Shown: positions 18,099-26,207 of the stretch, in pieces
Layout: the number at the start of each line of letters is the position of its first letter
Position numbering within the stretch: the first letter of the stretch is position 1
DNA from: Shewanella sp. MBTL60-007
GTDB lineage: Bacteria; Pseudomonadota; Gammaproteobacteria; Enterobacterales; Shewanellaceae
Reading direction: 5' to 3'
DNA length: 63,745 nucleotides
Assembly (NCBI RefSeq): GCF_019654915.1
Contig: NZ_BPET01000030.1
Span: forward strand, 1-63,745
The notes under the pieces: generated by a model
What the model was told of the DNA's origin: nothing
The model's input: only the letters and a program-made list of their open reading frames with translations
The model's database searches: none
Position numbers and translations under genes: made by a program

Positions 18099-18125
18099 GT
18101 GTTACGATTCGAAAAATAGTATTAC
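18099..18125 (+). promoter_or_regulatory. Candidate NikR operator upstream of nikA
   Basis: GTGTTAC (18099-18105), 13 bases, then GTATTAC (18119-18125) makes an imperfect inverted repeat: the second arm reads GTAATAC on the other strand, five of seven bases matching. The spacing and sequence resemble the long-spaced half-site palindromes bound by NikR tetramers. It lies 22 bases upstream of the chosen nikA start, where binding would block transcription or initiation. The assignment rests on context and an imperfect match. Confidence 0.45.
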
Positions 18126-18147
18126 TCAATGGATTGTGGATGTTATT

Positions 18148-19674
18148 GTGAAGCCGTTAATTCTATTAGTTCTCTCTCTTTTGCCCTTTGCTAGTCTCGC
18201 AAACACAGACAGGGTGTTAACCCTTGCCTTGGGAGCCGAGCCGGAAACGGGGTTTGATCCTATCTATGGCTGGGGGAAGTACAATCGTCCGCTATTTCAA
18301 TCGACCCTGATTAAACGCGATAATGCCCTTGAACTGGTGAGTGATCTCGCCCTGCAGTGGCGCCTTAGCGAGGATCGCTTGAGCTGGCTAGTGGATTTAC
18401 GCGATGGGGTGAAGTTTAGTGATGGCAGCGCGTTAACTGCAGCGGATGTGAAGTTTAGCTTCGATACCGCGAAGAACAGCGCCTCGCTACATGACTTAAC
18501 CAATTTGGAGCGGGTTGAGATCTTAGATGACCACAGCTTACGATTCTATCTTAAGCAGGCCGATATCACCTTTATCGATAACCTAGTCAACCTCGCTATC
18601 GTGCCTAAGGCTAGTTATAACGCAGCCTACGGCCTCAATCCTATCGGTTCAGGTCCACTGGCCTTCGTGCGTTGGGATCGAAATCAGCAGCTTATCATGC
18701 AGCCCAATCCATACTATTACGGCCAAAAACCGGCTTTTTCTAAGATAGTAGTGACCTTTAGCGATGAAGATAGTCGCTATGCAAGACTGCGTTCTGGCCA
18801 GTTAGATCTTGCTGCTATCGCGCCTCGTTACGCCAAGATATTACCGCCGGGCTACAAGCTATGGAGCATAGATAGCGTGGATAACCGCGGTATCGCCTGG
18901 CCCATGGTTCCTGTTCAAGGTAGCGGCATAGGTAATGATGTCACTTCGGATTCTGTCATTCGCCAAGCTATTGATATGGCAGTTGAACGCCAGATTTTAG
19001 TACAGCAGTTATTAGACGGTTTCGCGACTCCAGCCTATTCGATAGCCGATGGCTTACCTTGGGGGCCTCAGCAGATCTCGTCAAATAAGCCCGATCTTGA
19101 TGCCGCCAAGCGTTTACTCGAACAAAATGGCTGGCAGCTTAAAGCTGGGCTACGCCATAAGGGGGACACTGTGGCTAGCATGACGCTCTATTATTTAGCG
19201 GGTGATACGGTTCGCCAACAGCTGGCATTGGCCGTCGCGCAGATGGTTAAGCCATTAGGCATAGAGATTAAGCCCGTAGGCAAAAGCTGGGAGGCGATCT
19301 ATCTGCAGATGCATAGTCAGCCAGTGCTGCTAGGCTTTGGTAGTCATAGTGCCACGGAAGTGAGGGCGGTTTATCACAGTGCCAGTCGTGGCAAAGGTTA
19401 TTTCAATTCCGGCTACTATAGCAACCCGCAGGTCGATAAGGCGCTAGACAATGCGCAGGCCGCGGCATCATGGTCTGAGTCATTGCCATTCTGGCAGCAG
19501 GCGCAAACCTTGATCGCGGCAGATCGCCCCTGGACTTGGTTAGTTAACTTACAGCATCTCTATGCGGCTAATGAATGCTTAGATCTTAGTGAACCAGGCA
19601 TAGAGGCTCATGGGCATGGTTGGCCTCTTGCAAACAATATTGAGCAGTGGCGTTGGCAGTGTCCTGATCGATGA
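18148..19674 (+). CDS. nikA: Nickel ABC transporter, periplasmic binding protein
   Basis: This is an SBP_bac_5 family protein of about 508 residues with a Sec signal peptide (LILLVLSLLPFASLA). The mature N-terminus has LALGAEPETGFDPIYGWGKYNRPLF, as in NikA. The GTG at 18148 is chosen because GGA lies seven bases upstream; a GTG at 18136 has the same motif too close. The family binds nickel chelates and delivers them to NikBC. Its stop overlaps nikB by four bases (ATGA). Confidence 0.87.
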   Translation: MKPLILLVLSLLPFASLANTDRVLTLALGAEPETGFDPIYGWGKYNRPLFQSTLIKRDNALELVSDLALQWRLSEDRLSWLVDLRDGVKFSDGSALTAADVKFSFDTAKNSASLHDLTNLERVEILDDHSLRFYLKQADITFIDNLVNLAIVPKASYNAAYGLNPIGSGPLAFVRWDRNQQLIMQPNPYYYGQKPAFSKIVVTFSDEDSRYARLRSGQLDLAAIAPRYAKILPPGYKLWSIDSVDNRGIAWPMVPVQGSGIGNDVTSDSVIRQAIDMAVERQILVQQLLDGFATPAYSIADGLPWGPQQISSNKPDLDAAKRLLEQNGWQLKAGLRHKGDTVASMTLYYLAGDTVRQQLALAVAQMVKPLGIEIKPVGKSWEAIYLQMHSQPVLLGFGSHSATEVRAVYHSASRGKGYFNSGYYSNPQVDKALDNAQAAASWSESLPFWQQAQTLIAADRPWTWLVNLQHLYAANECLDLSEPGIEAHGHGWPLANNIEQWRWQCPDR

Positions 19675-20648
19675 AAAAGCTATCGCATTCGGTATTACAG
19701 GTTAGCCTAAGACTGGTGCTACTGCTGATCTTAGTTATTGTGTTCGCCTATCTACTGCTTAGTTGGTCGCCACTGGATCCGATCAATGCCTATCTTGGTG
19801 GCAATGTTTTTGCGGTCTCAGAGGCTCAAAAGTCCCTACTAGAGAGTCAGTTGGCGCTGGATCAAGGTGTTGGTCAGCGTTTGCTGCACTGGCTTGGTGG
19901 CTTGATGCAGGGGGACTTAGGCTACTCTAGTCTCTATCAACAACCTGTATCGAAGGTGATTGCCGAGCGCTTGCCGATCTCGCTGCTACTGATTGCGCTT
20001 AGCTGGATCTGCTCGTTAGTTTTCGGTTACCTGCTGGGACTAACTGCGGCTGTTTATCGTGGCGGTTGGTTAGATCGCATCATTCAAAAGTTCGCTTGGC
20101 TAATGGTCTGCATGCCATCGTTCTGGCTGGCTATGCTGTTAATTAGCCTGTTCTCTATCGCGCTAAGCCTAACACCGGTGTGCTGTGCGGCACCGATAGG
20201 CATGACGTTTACCGAGCAGTCGTTAGCTAGCATGTTGCAACACCTGTTACTGCCGGTTGTGACACTAACGGCGGTGAGTATGGCACCGATCATGCTGCAT
20301 ACCCGCGAGAAGGTGATTGATGTATTGCTGTCAGATTATGTGCAGTACTCATTAGCCCATGGTGATGGCCTATCTAAAGTGGTGCTGTTTCATGTGATCC
20401 GTAATAGCCTGTTGCCGGCGATTATTCTGCAATTTGCCACCGTTGCCGAGCTGTTTGGCGGCTCGCTGATCGCTGAAAGCGTGTTTAGCTTTCCTGGGGT
20501 TGGGGCGAGCATCGTTAAGGCCGGTTTGGCCAGTGATATGGGGTTGCTGATGGGCTGTACCCTTATCTCGGCGCTACTCGTCTTTGGTGGTAACTTGATA
20601 GCCAGCTTGCTGTCGCGCCGCTTCATGCTCGAGGCGAAAGATGCATAG
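19671..20648 (+). CDS. nikB: Nickel ABC transporter permease NikB
   Basis: This is a DppB/OppB-type permease of 325 residues with an N-terminal TM (LRLVLLLILVIVFAYLLLSW), LALDQGVGQRLLHWLGGLMQGDLGYS, and a C-terminal EAA-type loop (VIRNSLLPAIILQFATVAELFGGSLIAESVF). It forms half of the membrane channel with NikC. It overlaps nikA by four bases and nikC by eight, implying translational coupling. Confidence 0.9.
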   Translation: MKKLSHSVLQVSLRLVLLLILVIVFAYLLLSWSPLDPINAYLGGNVFAVSEAQKSLLESQLALDQGVGQRLLHWLGGLMQGDLGYSSLYQQPVSKVIAERLPISLLLIALSWICSLVFGYLLGLTAAVYRGGWLDRIIQKFAWLMVCMPSFWLAMLLISLFSIALSLTPVCCAAPIGMTFTEQSLASMLQHLLLPVVTLTAVSMAPIMLHTREKVIDVLLSDYVQYSLAHGDGLSKVVLFHVIRNSLLPAIILQFATVAELFGGSLIAESVFSFPGVGASIVKAGLASDMGLLMGCTLISALLVFGGNLIASLLSRRFMLEAKDA

Positions 20649-21471
20649 CACATTACGTAAGCCAAGCTTTATTTTCGCATCCGCCAGTCTATTGCTGTTG
20701 GTGCTGTTCGCTTTTTTATGGCCATTTCAGGGGGCAGAGCTCAACCTGCTGCATAAGTATCAAGCTCCCTCAATGGCGTATCTGTTTGGCACCGACTGGT
20801 TAGGGCGAGATCTGTTTAGCCGCAGCATACAAGCGCTGGCACAGAGCATCTATGTGGGGGGGCTCGCGGTGCTGATGAGTAGTGTGTTAGCGCTGACGAT
20901 GGCGATGTTCGCCATGTTGCATCCATGCTGCCGTTGGCTGGTGGACTTGCTGGTGGATCTGTTTATGTCACTGCCTCACCTGCTGCTACTGATCCTGCTT
21001 TCTTTGGCCTTTGGCGGGGCCGAATGGGGCTTAGTGATTGCCATCGCACTGAGCCACTGGCCTAAGCTTACGCGGTTATTGCGGTTTGAGATGCAGCAAG
21101 TGCAGTCGACCCCCTATTATCGGCTGGCGGAGCAGTTTGGCTGTTCTCCATGGCAACGGCTTAAAACCCATATGTTGCCGCATATTTTGCCTCAGTGGTG
21201 GGTTGGTGGGTTACTCCTGTTTCCCCATGCCTTAACCCATATGGCGGCTCTCACTTTTTTAGGGTTTGGCTTAAATCCTGATAGCCCCTCTATGGGGGCC
21301 CTGCTGGCTCAAGCGAGCCAATATGTACTTACCGGACATTGGTGGCTAGGTGTGTGCCCCGGGCTGTTACTGCTTATCTGCTTACTGCTGATGTCTTATA
21401 TTGCTCAGCAGTTGTTGGTGGCGCTGCGTCAGGGGCCGCAGACCCATCTAAAAGGAGTCGTGTCATGTTGA
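20641..21471 (+). CDS. nikC: Nickel ABC transporter permease NikC
   Basis: The 276-residue protein is a DppC-type permease with the family pattern LFGTDWLGRDLFSR near residue 50, several TM segments, and the coupling region LAEQFGCSPWQRLKTHMLPHILP. It pairs with NikB. Its last seven bases overlap the nikD start. Confidence 0.9.
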   Translation: MHSTLRKPSFIFASASLLLLVLFAFLWPFQGAELNLLHKYQAPSMAYLFGTDWLGRDLFSRSIQALAQSIYVGGLAVLMSSVLALTMAMFAMLHPCCRWLVDLLVDLFMSLPHLLLLILLSLAFGGAEWGLVIAIALSHWPKLTRLLRFEMQQVQSTPYYRLAEQFGCSPWQRLKTHMLPHILPQWWVGGLLLFPHALTHMAALTFLGFGLNPDSPSMGALLAQASQYVLTGHWWLGVCPGLLLLICLLLMSYIAQQLLVALRQGPQTHLKGVVSC

Positions 21472-22172
21472 GTGTCGATAAACTCAGTATTCAATCGAAC
21501 GATATCAGTCTGTTATCCCCCTTAAGTTTCTCGATTGCGAAGGGCGAAGTATTCGCAGTGGTTGGAGCCAGTGGCAGTGGCAAGAGTCTATTGGCACAAG
21601 CATTACTCGGTCAGGTACCGAGTGGCTTTAGCTTAAGCGGTCAGGTGCTCCATAGCTGTGGTGATAGGCGAGTATTGGCGGCGCAGTCTGCTTCGGTACT
21701 CGATCCTTTAAGGCGCATTTCATCGCAATTAAGCTATGCCTTGAGTCGAGTGCCTAAGGGTGCTAAACGCAAGAGGCCTTTTCCACTGGCGGCTGATATT
21801 ACCCGTTGTTATCGTCATCAGCTGTCGGGTGGCATGGCTAAACGAGCATTACTGGCACAGGCCTGTTGGCAGGCGAGTGAGATCATGATTGCCGATGAGC
21901 CATGTTGTGGCTTAGATAGTCAGGCAGCAGAATCCATCTATCAGCATCTGGCTTATTTGGCTCGTAGTGAGAATGTGGCAGTGATGGTGATAAGTCATAA
22001 TTTAAGGCAGCTGCTTACTGTGGCAGACCGCATCTTGGTGTTGCGTGACGGTAAGCTGGTTGAGATCACCACCAGTGCCAATATTCGTAGCGGTGCCTGC
22101 GACAGCTATACACAAAGTCTTTGGGCTGCGTTACCGGAGCATTGGGGGGTAATAAATGCTAATGCTGCGTAA
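21465..22172 (+). CDS. nikD: Nickel ABC transporter ATPase NikD
   Basis: This 235-residue ABC ATPase has Walker A GASGSGKS, signature LSGGMAKRALLAQA, and Walker B IMIADEPCCGLD. The ATG at 21465 is preceded by AAGGAG. It is slightly shorter than E. coli NikD (about 254). It overlaps nikC by seven bases and nikE by 17. Confidence 0.9.
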   Translation: MLSVDKLSIQSNDISLLSPLSFSIAKGEVFAVVGASGSGKSLLAQALLGQVPSGFSLSGQVLHSCGDRRVLAAQSASVLDPLRRISSQLSYALSRVPKGAKRKRPFPLAADITRCYRHQLSGGMAKRALLAQACWQASEIMIADEPCCGLDSQAAESIYQHLAYLARSENVAVMVISHNLRQLLTVADRILVLRDGKLVEITTSANIRSGACDSYTQSLWAALPEHWGVINANAA

Positions 22173-22749
22173 TGGCAGTCTTCGGCGGCATAATCAAAGC
22201 ATTCAGTTTCCCGATCTCAGTTTGCAGCATGGTGAGGTTGTGGGGATCTCAGGTCCTAGCGGTGTCGGGAAGTCATCGTTAGCGAGTGTGCTTGCGGGAA
22301 TGGTTACTGCCGATGTCGAGCTGCTTGAACTGCCTGCAAAGCAAGTTAATCAAGCCAACCCTGTGCAGTGGCTTATCCAGCAGAGTGAGTTCGCCTTTAA
22401 CCCTCGACTGACATTAGCGGCCTCGTTAAATGAGAGCTGGAAAGGCGATGGTTATCTGCCTATGTTGCAGGAATATGGTTTACAGGCATCTTGGTTAGCG
22501 AGGCGACCAAGTCAGTTATCTGGCGGCCAGCTGCAGCGCTTTAATTTGATCCGTGCGCTGGTGCCGACCACTGAGTATTTGATCTGTGATGAAGTAACTG
22601 CACATCTGGATATGGTGACCCAAGCCGAATTTTGGCAACAGCTGCTAGCTTGTGCGAATCGCCGCAATATAGGCTTGTTAGTGATCTCCCATGATGAGTA
22701 TCTGCTCAAGGCTATCTGTCAGCGGGTAATTAACTGGCCGCAGGCTTAA
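22156..22749 (+). CDS. nikE: Nickel ABC transporter ATPase NikE, short form
   Basis: The ATPase has Walker A GPSGVGKSSL, signature LSGGQLQRFNLIRAL and Walker B YLICDEVTAHLD. At 197 residues it is much shorter than E. coli NikE (about 268). The region between Walker A and signature is compact and the C-terminal extension that normally contacts substrate permeases is missing. The motifs are intact, so it is probably functional and not a relic. It closes the operon. Confidence 0.85.
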   Translation: MLMLRNGSLRRHNQSIQFPDLSLQHGEVVGISGPSGVGKSSLASVLAGMVTADVELLELPAKQVNQANPVQWLIQQSEFAFNPRLTLAASLNESWKGDGYLPMLQEYGLQASWLARRPSQLSGGQLQRFNLIRALVPTTEYLICDEVTAHLDMVTQAEFWQQLLACANRRNIGLLVISHDEYLLKAICQRVINWPQA

Positions 22750-22917
22750 TTAAGTTCACATTCCTTCCTAATCGTTAGCATTACCGAGCAATACGCTTAC
22801 AACTTTGGCTGGCACTTATGTAGTCGGCGCTTTTTTAACTAACAGTTATTTAGGCACGGTGAATATTTTTGAGTGTGATTCTCACCTCAGTTTGCTCGCA
22901 AAATATCACCAATAATA

Positions 22918-22945
22918 GCAGTTATTGGCCTACGCCAATAACTGC
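22918..22945. repeat. Perfect 12-bp inverted repeat before the DUF134 gene
   Basis: GCAGTTATTGGC (22918-22929) and GCCAATAACTGC (22934-22945) are exact complements around CTAC. No T run follows, so it is not a clear terminator. It lies 73 bases upstream of the DUF134 gene, a regulator-like protein, so it may be its operator or a leader hairpin. Confidence 0.6.
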
Positions 22946-23018
22946 GTAACAAGGTAGAAGTGCAGCCAATTCAATCCAATGAATTAATTCCAACAAGATT
23001 GTCAGAGGGCAGTTTGTT

Positions 23019-23315
23019 ATGTCTAGACCTAAGAAATGCCGCCACCTAAGTAGCTGTGTACCATGTAGCTTATTTAAACCCAATGGCATTCCATCGAGTG
23101 AGCTTGAGAAAATTCAGTTAGAAGCTGATGAATTTGAGGCACTCAACCTAGGAGATGTTCAAAAGCTGAGTCAGCTCGATGCCGCGGCATCAATGGGGAT
23201 CTCTCGGCAAACCTTTGGTTATCTGTTGGCGAGTGCACGCAAAAAAGTGGCAACAGCAGTCACTCAAGGAAAGGCGCTTTTACTCCCTCAGAACCCTAAG
23301 AAGGATTTACCATGA
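23019..23315 (+). CDS. DUF134 putative DNA-binding protein
   Basis: The 98-residue protein opens with SRPKKCRHLSSCVPCSLFKPNG, a Cys-containing segment typical of DUF134, and ends with an HTH-like sigma-70 region 4 fold (KLSQLDAAASMGISRQTFGYLLASARKKVA). DUF134 genes often precede NifX/NifB-like metal-cluster-binding proteins, as here. The stop overlaps the next start by four bases, so the two are coupled. Confidence 0.87.
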   Translation: MSRPKKCRHLSSCVPCSLFKPNGIPSSELEKIQLEADEFEALNLGDVQKLSQLDAAASMGISRQTFGYLLASARKKVATAVTQGKALLLPQNPKKDLP

Positions 23316-23845
23316 TTATTGCTATTCCTATGAGTCGAGACCGTTTGGCGACTCACTTTACCAAAGCGCCAGAGATAGCTTTTTACGATGAACAACTGCA
23401 ATTAATCGCACGTTTTGAGAACCCAGCGGTGGGCGGTGGCTGCAGCGCTAAAAAGGCGATGCTAAACCTTATCATCGATCACAAAGCAGATATTGTGGTG
23501 GTGCAGCATATAGGAGAGCGCATGTTAGGCAAGTTACTGGATGCGGGAATGAGTGTGAGCCAGGCGGATAATGCTTTAGCGCTGCCAGAGCTTATCTCTA
23601 GGGCGAAAGATCTAAATCACCGTTTGCTGGATGCCTCCCAAGGGCGAGCCTCATTGAATCATGAGAAGAAGGGCGGTTGTTGTGGAGGTTCATCGGGTGG
23701 TTGCGGCTGTAGCGGTGGTTCATCAGGTGGCTGTGGTTGTAGCGGAAAAACCGCACCGACTAATAGCTTAGATCCAAGGCTGCTTAAGATACCATCGCCT
23801 CAGCAAGCTGGGGTGCAATACGCTGGTTTTAGAATTATTAAATAA
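23312..23845 (+). CDS. NifX/NafY-like metal-cluster binding protein with Cys-rich tail
   Basis: Residues 1-110 match the dinitrogenase iron-molybdenum cofactor family: IAIPMSRDRLATHFTKAPEIAFYD and ADIVVVQHIGERMLGKLLDAGM. Residues about 120-145 form a Gly-Ser-Cys tail with six cysteines as CC, CGC and CGC pairs, encoded partly by a 30-base duplication. The tail is a likely metal or cluster ligand set. No nitrogenase genes are present. The position after nik suggests a role with another metal centre, such as in hydrogenase or stress handling; that is inference. Confidence 0.85.
   Translation: MIIAIPMSRDRLATHFTKAPEIAFYDEQLQLIARFENPAVGGGCSAKKAMLNLIIDHKADIVVVQHIGERMLGKLLDAGMSVSQADNALALPELISRAKDLNHRLLDASQGRASLNHEKKGGCCGGSSGGCGCSGGSSGGCGCSGKTAPTNSLDPRLLKIPSPQQAGVQYAGFRIIK
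23687..23746 (+). repeat. Two 30-base tandem units coding the Gly-Cys tail
   Basis: Units 23687-23716 and 23717-23746 are nearly identical and each encodes GSSGGCGCSG, with one residue varying by frame edge. A partial related copy precedes them. Silent differences between the units show the duplication is not very recent. Confidence 0.85.
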
Positions 23846-23966
23846 TATAAGCAGCTTAGGTATTAAACTTACTAATTGATTGCTTTAGCCCTTGGCGACT
23901 TTACATCTTGACGGAAATATCCGATGTTAGTAACTGGTGTGGGTGTTTTTTAACCAGGAGGGCGAG

Positions 23967-24290
23967 ATGGCTGTATTGGTTATGGGGTTTATCATTCTAT
24001 TTGTGGGTTTGGCCTTTATGGGCTTGCCGGAACTGAACCGCGTACTAAAACAACATGATAGGGCACTCTGGGAGCGTCTACTTGGGTCCCAAGGTTCATT
24101 TGTCTCCTCTTTCGATCGCACTACGCTGTTTATTTGGACGCTGGGCCGCGAATTTGAAAACTGCGAGAATATCGATATTCAGTATCAAGGCTTGTTGGCA
24201 TATAAGCGGGCTATACGGGTGAAATATACGATTTTGACGGGAGTGTCTTTGATTATTATTGGCGCCGTCATCTCCTTGATAGGAGCCTAG
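23967..24290 (+). CDS. Small two-TM membrane protein of unknown function
   Basis: The 107-residue protein has a TM helix at about 3-20 (LVMGFIILFVGLAFMGL), a central soluble part (ELNRVLKQHDRALWERLLG), and a C-terminal TM (ILTGVSLIIIGAVISLIG). AGGAGG lies directly before the ATG at 23967, so this start is preferred to 23937. I do not recognise the family. It is followed by a bidirectional terminator. Confidence 0.75.
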   Translation: MAVLVMGFIILFVGLAFMGLPELNRVLKQHDRALWERLLGSQGSFVSSFDRTTLFIWTLGREFENCENIDIQYQGLLAYKRAIRVKYTILTGVSLIIIGAVISLIGA

Positions 24291-24311
24291 CTAGTCACAG
24301 ATAATTGAAAT

Positions 24312-24349
24312 AAAAAAGCCGCAAACACCAAGGTGCTTGCGGCTTTTTT
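24312..24349. terminator. Bidirectional terminator between convergent genes
   Basis: AAAAAAGCCGCAA and CACC pair with GGTG and TTGCGGCTTTTTT, with a one-base bulge on each side. A and T runs flank both sides. It serves the small membrane protein gene and the molbindin gene. Confidence 0.92.
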
Positions 24350-24387
24350 AGTAAACAGTAGCTTACAGTAACCCTTGGGTCGCTTGC

Positions 24388-24597
24388 TTAGTCTACAGCA
24401 ACCATTACGTTGCTTGCCTTGATGATCGCATATGCTTGACCACCAACAACTAGACCTAGTTGCTCACAAGATTTCTTAGTCACAACTGAAGTGATTTCAA
24501 CACCCGGTGCTAGTTCGATAACAACTTCGTTGTTAACAGAACCTTCGTCGATTGATTTGATAGTACCGTTTAGTGTGTTGCGTGCGCTGATTTTCAT
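24388..24597 (-). CDS. Molbindin-type TOBE protein (molybdate binding)
   Basis: The 69-residue protein is a single TOBE domain: ISARNTLNGTIKSI, VNNEVVIELAPGVEITSVVTKKSCEQLGL and AYAIIKASNVMVAV. Such Mop proteins assemble into hexamers and bind molybdate or tungstate in the cytoplasm. No molybdate transporter is adjacent; the orphan ModA-like gene lies 20 kb away. The upstream region has a palindrome and a direct repeat that may be regulatory. Confidence 0.9.
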   Translation of the reverse strand: MKISARNTLNGTIKSIDEGSVNNEVVIELAPGVEITSVVTKKSCEQLGLVVGGQAYAIIKASNVMVAVD

Positions 24598-24670
24598 AAG
24601 TATATCCTTAATAATAAAGGCTTTATTATAAAGATCTTATTGCCAGATAGATATTGATTACGGACAATAT

Positions 24671-24703
24671 GTCGCATTTACTTGAATCTAGTCGCATTTG
24701 CTT
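24671..24703 (-). promoter_or_regulatory. Direct repeat upstream of molbindin gene
   Basis: GTCGCATTTACTT (24671-24683) and GTCGCATTTGCTT (24691-24703) repeat with a 20-base period, about two helical turns. They lie 74-106 bases upstream of the minus-strand molbindin start. The spacing suits cooperative binding of a regulator on one DNA face. No known consensus is matched. Confidence 0.45.
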
Positions 24704-24725
24704 ATCCCAAATCTTTTTTTTTGAG

Positions 24726-24744
24726 AACTAGATCGTATCTAGTT
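24726..24744. promoter_or_regulatory. Palindromic operator candidate
   Basis: AACTAGAT (24726-24733) and ATCTAGTT (24737-24744) form a perfect 8-base inverted repeat around CGT. It lies 129 bases upstream of the molbindin start. It does not match the ModE site I know, so the regulator is unassigned. Confidence 0.45.
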
Positions 24745-24831
24745 AATTTTTAATGATTATTTCCTAGCCTGTTTTAGCTAGCCCTTATGTTGTGTAAGAG
24801 AGGAAATAGAATGAAGAATGACTTAGTAAGT

Positions 24832-24861
24832 ACATCAAGGCTTAGGATTAAGCCTTGATGT
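24832..24861 (-). terminator. Hairpin downstream of rlmC
   Basis: ACATCAAGGCTTA (24832-24844) and TAAGCCTTGATGT (24849-24861) are perfect 13-base complements with a GGAT loop. It lies just past the rlmC stop on that strand. There is no long T run, so it may terminate or merely protect the 3' end. Confidence 0.6.
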
Positions 24862-24879
24862 TGGGAAGCATTGCGGCGA

Positions 24880-26016
24880 TCAAGCGTCTTTAAGCAGCAG
24901 GACCAAGACTTCGAAATGGTCTGTATGGGGGAACATGTCGAATAGTTGCACTTTCTGAACTCGGTAGCCTTGAATAGTGGCTAAATCTTTGGCCAAAGTG
25001 TGTGGATTACAGCTTGAGTATAGGATGGCTTTAGGGGCGAATGCAGACAGTGACTGACACAAGCTTTCACCAATGCCACGTCTCGGTGGGTTGACGATGA
25101 CCACATCGGGCTTATCTTTGGCATCACAGCCTTGAGCAAAGCCAGTAGAGTCCAGCGCGGTAAAGCTAACTTGCGTTAAGCCCATTGCTTCTGCCGATAG
25201 CTTGGCGCAAGTGATAGCTTCAGCCGAGATCTCGATCCCGGTTAATGCGCTATGTTTCGATGCACAGTGCAGACCGAAACCACCGACGCCGCAGAATAGA
25301 TCCCAAAGCGTATCGGGTTTAAGCTCTGCCACCCACTCCCGAGCCGTTTGATAGAGCTTGGCGGCGATCTCTGGGTGAGTCTGAAAGAAGCTCTTTGGTC
25401 GAATGAACAGAGGCACATCGTTAAACTGTTCTGATAAGCGCGTCTGTTCGGTGAGGAAAAGCTCCTCTTCCCCTTCGAGAATGGCCATATGTACCGGCTG
25501 AATATTTACCGATACCACTTTAATCTGTGGGTATTCCCTTAATAGCTTTGGTAGTTCTCGCTCTATACGCTCGATAGATTTGTGAGATCTGAGCACAAAC
25601 CGTAGTAGGTATTCACCCTTGATCTGACTACGGGTGAGTAAGATGAACTTAAGCTCGCCTTTGACTTTATCGACATTATAAGGCGGTATACCTGCTTGGC
25701 GCACAAATAGCTCTAGTCGGTGCAGTAGCTGTTGCATATCAGCAGGATATAAGTTGCAGTCACATAGGCTGACGGGCTCGCCCGTTGGGGTAACAATGCC
25801 TAAGATGGGTTGATGTGCCGCGCCAAGCACTACCATTTTAGCCTTATTACGAAAACCACTATCAGGACCAAACACAGGCTGGTGCCACTGTTCAACCTCG
25901 AAGTCGCTCAGTAGCTGGCTTAGTACTTGCGACTTAGCTGCAACTTGTTCTGGCATGGGTTGGTTTATATGGCGGCAAGAAAGACACTGCTGCTGATCAA
26001 AGTGGGCACATTTCAC
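24880..26016 (-). CDS. rlmC: 23S rRNA (uracil-747 C5) methyltransferase
   Basis: The 378-residue protein is a TrmA/RlmC/RlmD-family SAM-dependent methyltransferase. Cys residues of a 4Fe-4S site appear in the N-terminus ([15 protein letters not shown]) and CDCNLYP. The SAM domain has [15 protein letters not shown] and NPPRRGIGE, and the catalytic Cys lies in [13 protein letters not shown]. The length and lack of a TRAM domain fit RlmC. It acts on ribosomal RNA in the cytoplasm and stands alone. Confidence 0.93.
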   Translation of the reverse strand: MKCAHFDQQQCLSCRHINQPMPEQVAAKSQVLSQLLSDFEVEQWHQPVFGPDSGFRNKAKMVVLGAAHQPILGIVTPTGEPVSLCDCNLYPADMQQLLHRLELFVRQAGIPPYNVDKVKGELKFILLTRSQIKGEYLLRFVLRSHKSIERIERELPKLLREYPQIKVVSVNIQPVHMAILEGEEELFLTEQTRLSEQFNDVPLFIRPKSFFQTHPEIAAKLYQTAREWVAELKPDTLWDLFCGVGGFGLHCASKHSALTGIEISAEAITCAKLSAEAMGLTQVSFTALDSTGFAQGCDAKDKPDVVIVNPPRRGIGESLCQSLSAFAPKAILYSSCNPHTLAKDLATIQGYRVQKVQLFDMFPHTDHFEVLVLLLKDA

Positions 26017-26161
26017 TAATTGGGTACTCTAAAGCGTTGGAACGATAATATTGGTGACTACTTTTACTAGCCTGAAGTGCACTATTTTAGTGTTTTTTTA
26101 CTCAAAAATCGCCCTTTGTGAGAAAGAAGTCAGTGTTATTTTTTGCTGTTGAGCCGAAAGC

Positions 26162-26188
26162 AAAAGCGCAGCTTACGCTGCGCTCTTT
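26162..26188 (-). terminator. Terminator of YcaD-like MFS gene
   Basis: AGCGCAGC (26165-26172) and GCTGCGCT (26177-26184) pair around TTAC. On the minus strand the stem is followed by TTTTGCTTT, which gives a plausible intrinsic terminator 24 bases past the MFS stop. Confidence 0.75.
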
Positions 26189-26207
26189 GTATAACACTAA
26201 ATGGCGG

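Noticed and set aside
23019..23845. Nitrogen fixation locus
   Set aside because: The NifX-like protein stands alone; no nif structural or cofactor genes occur nearby.
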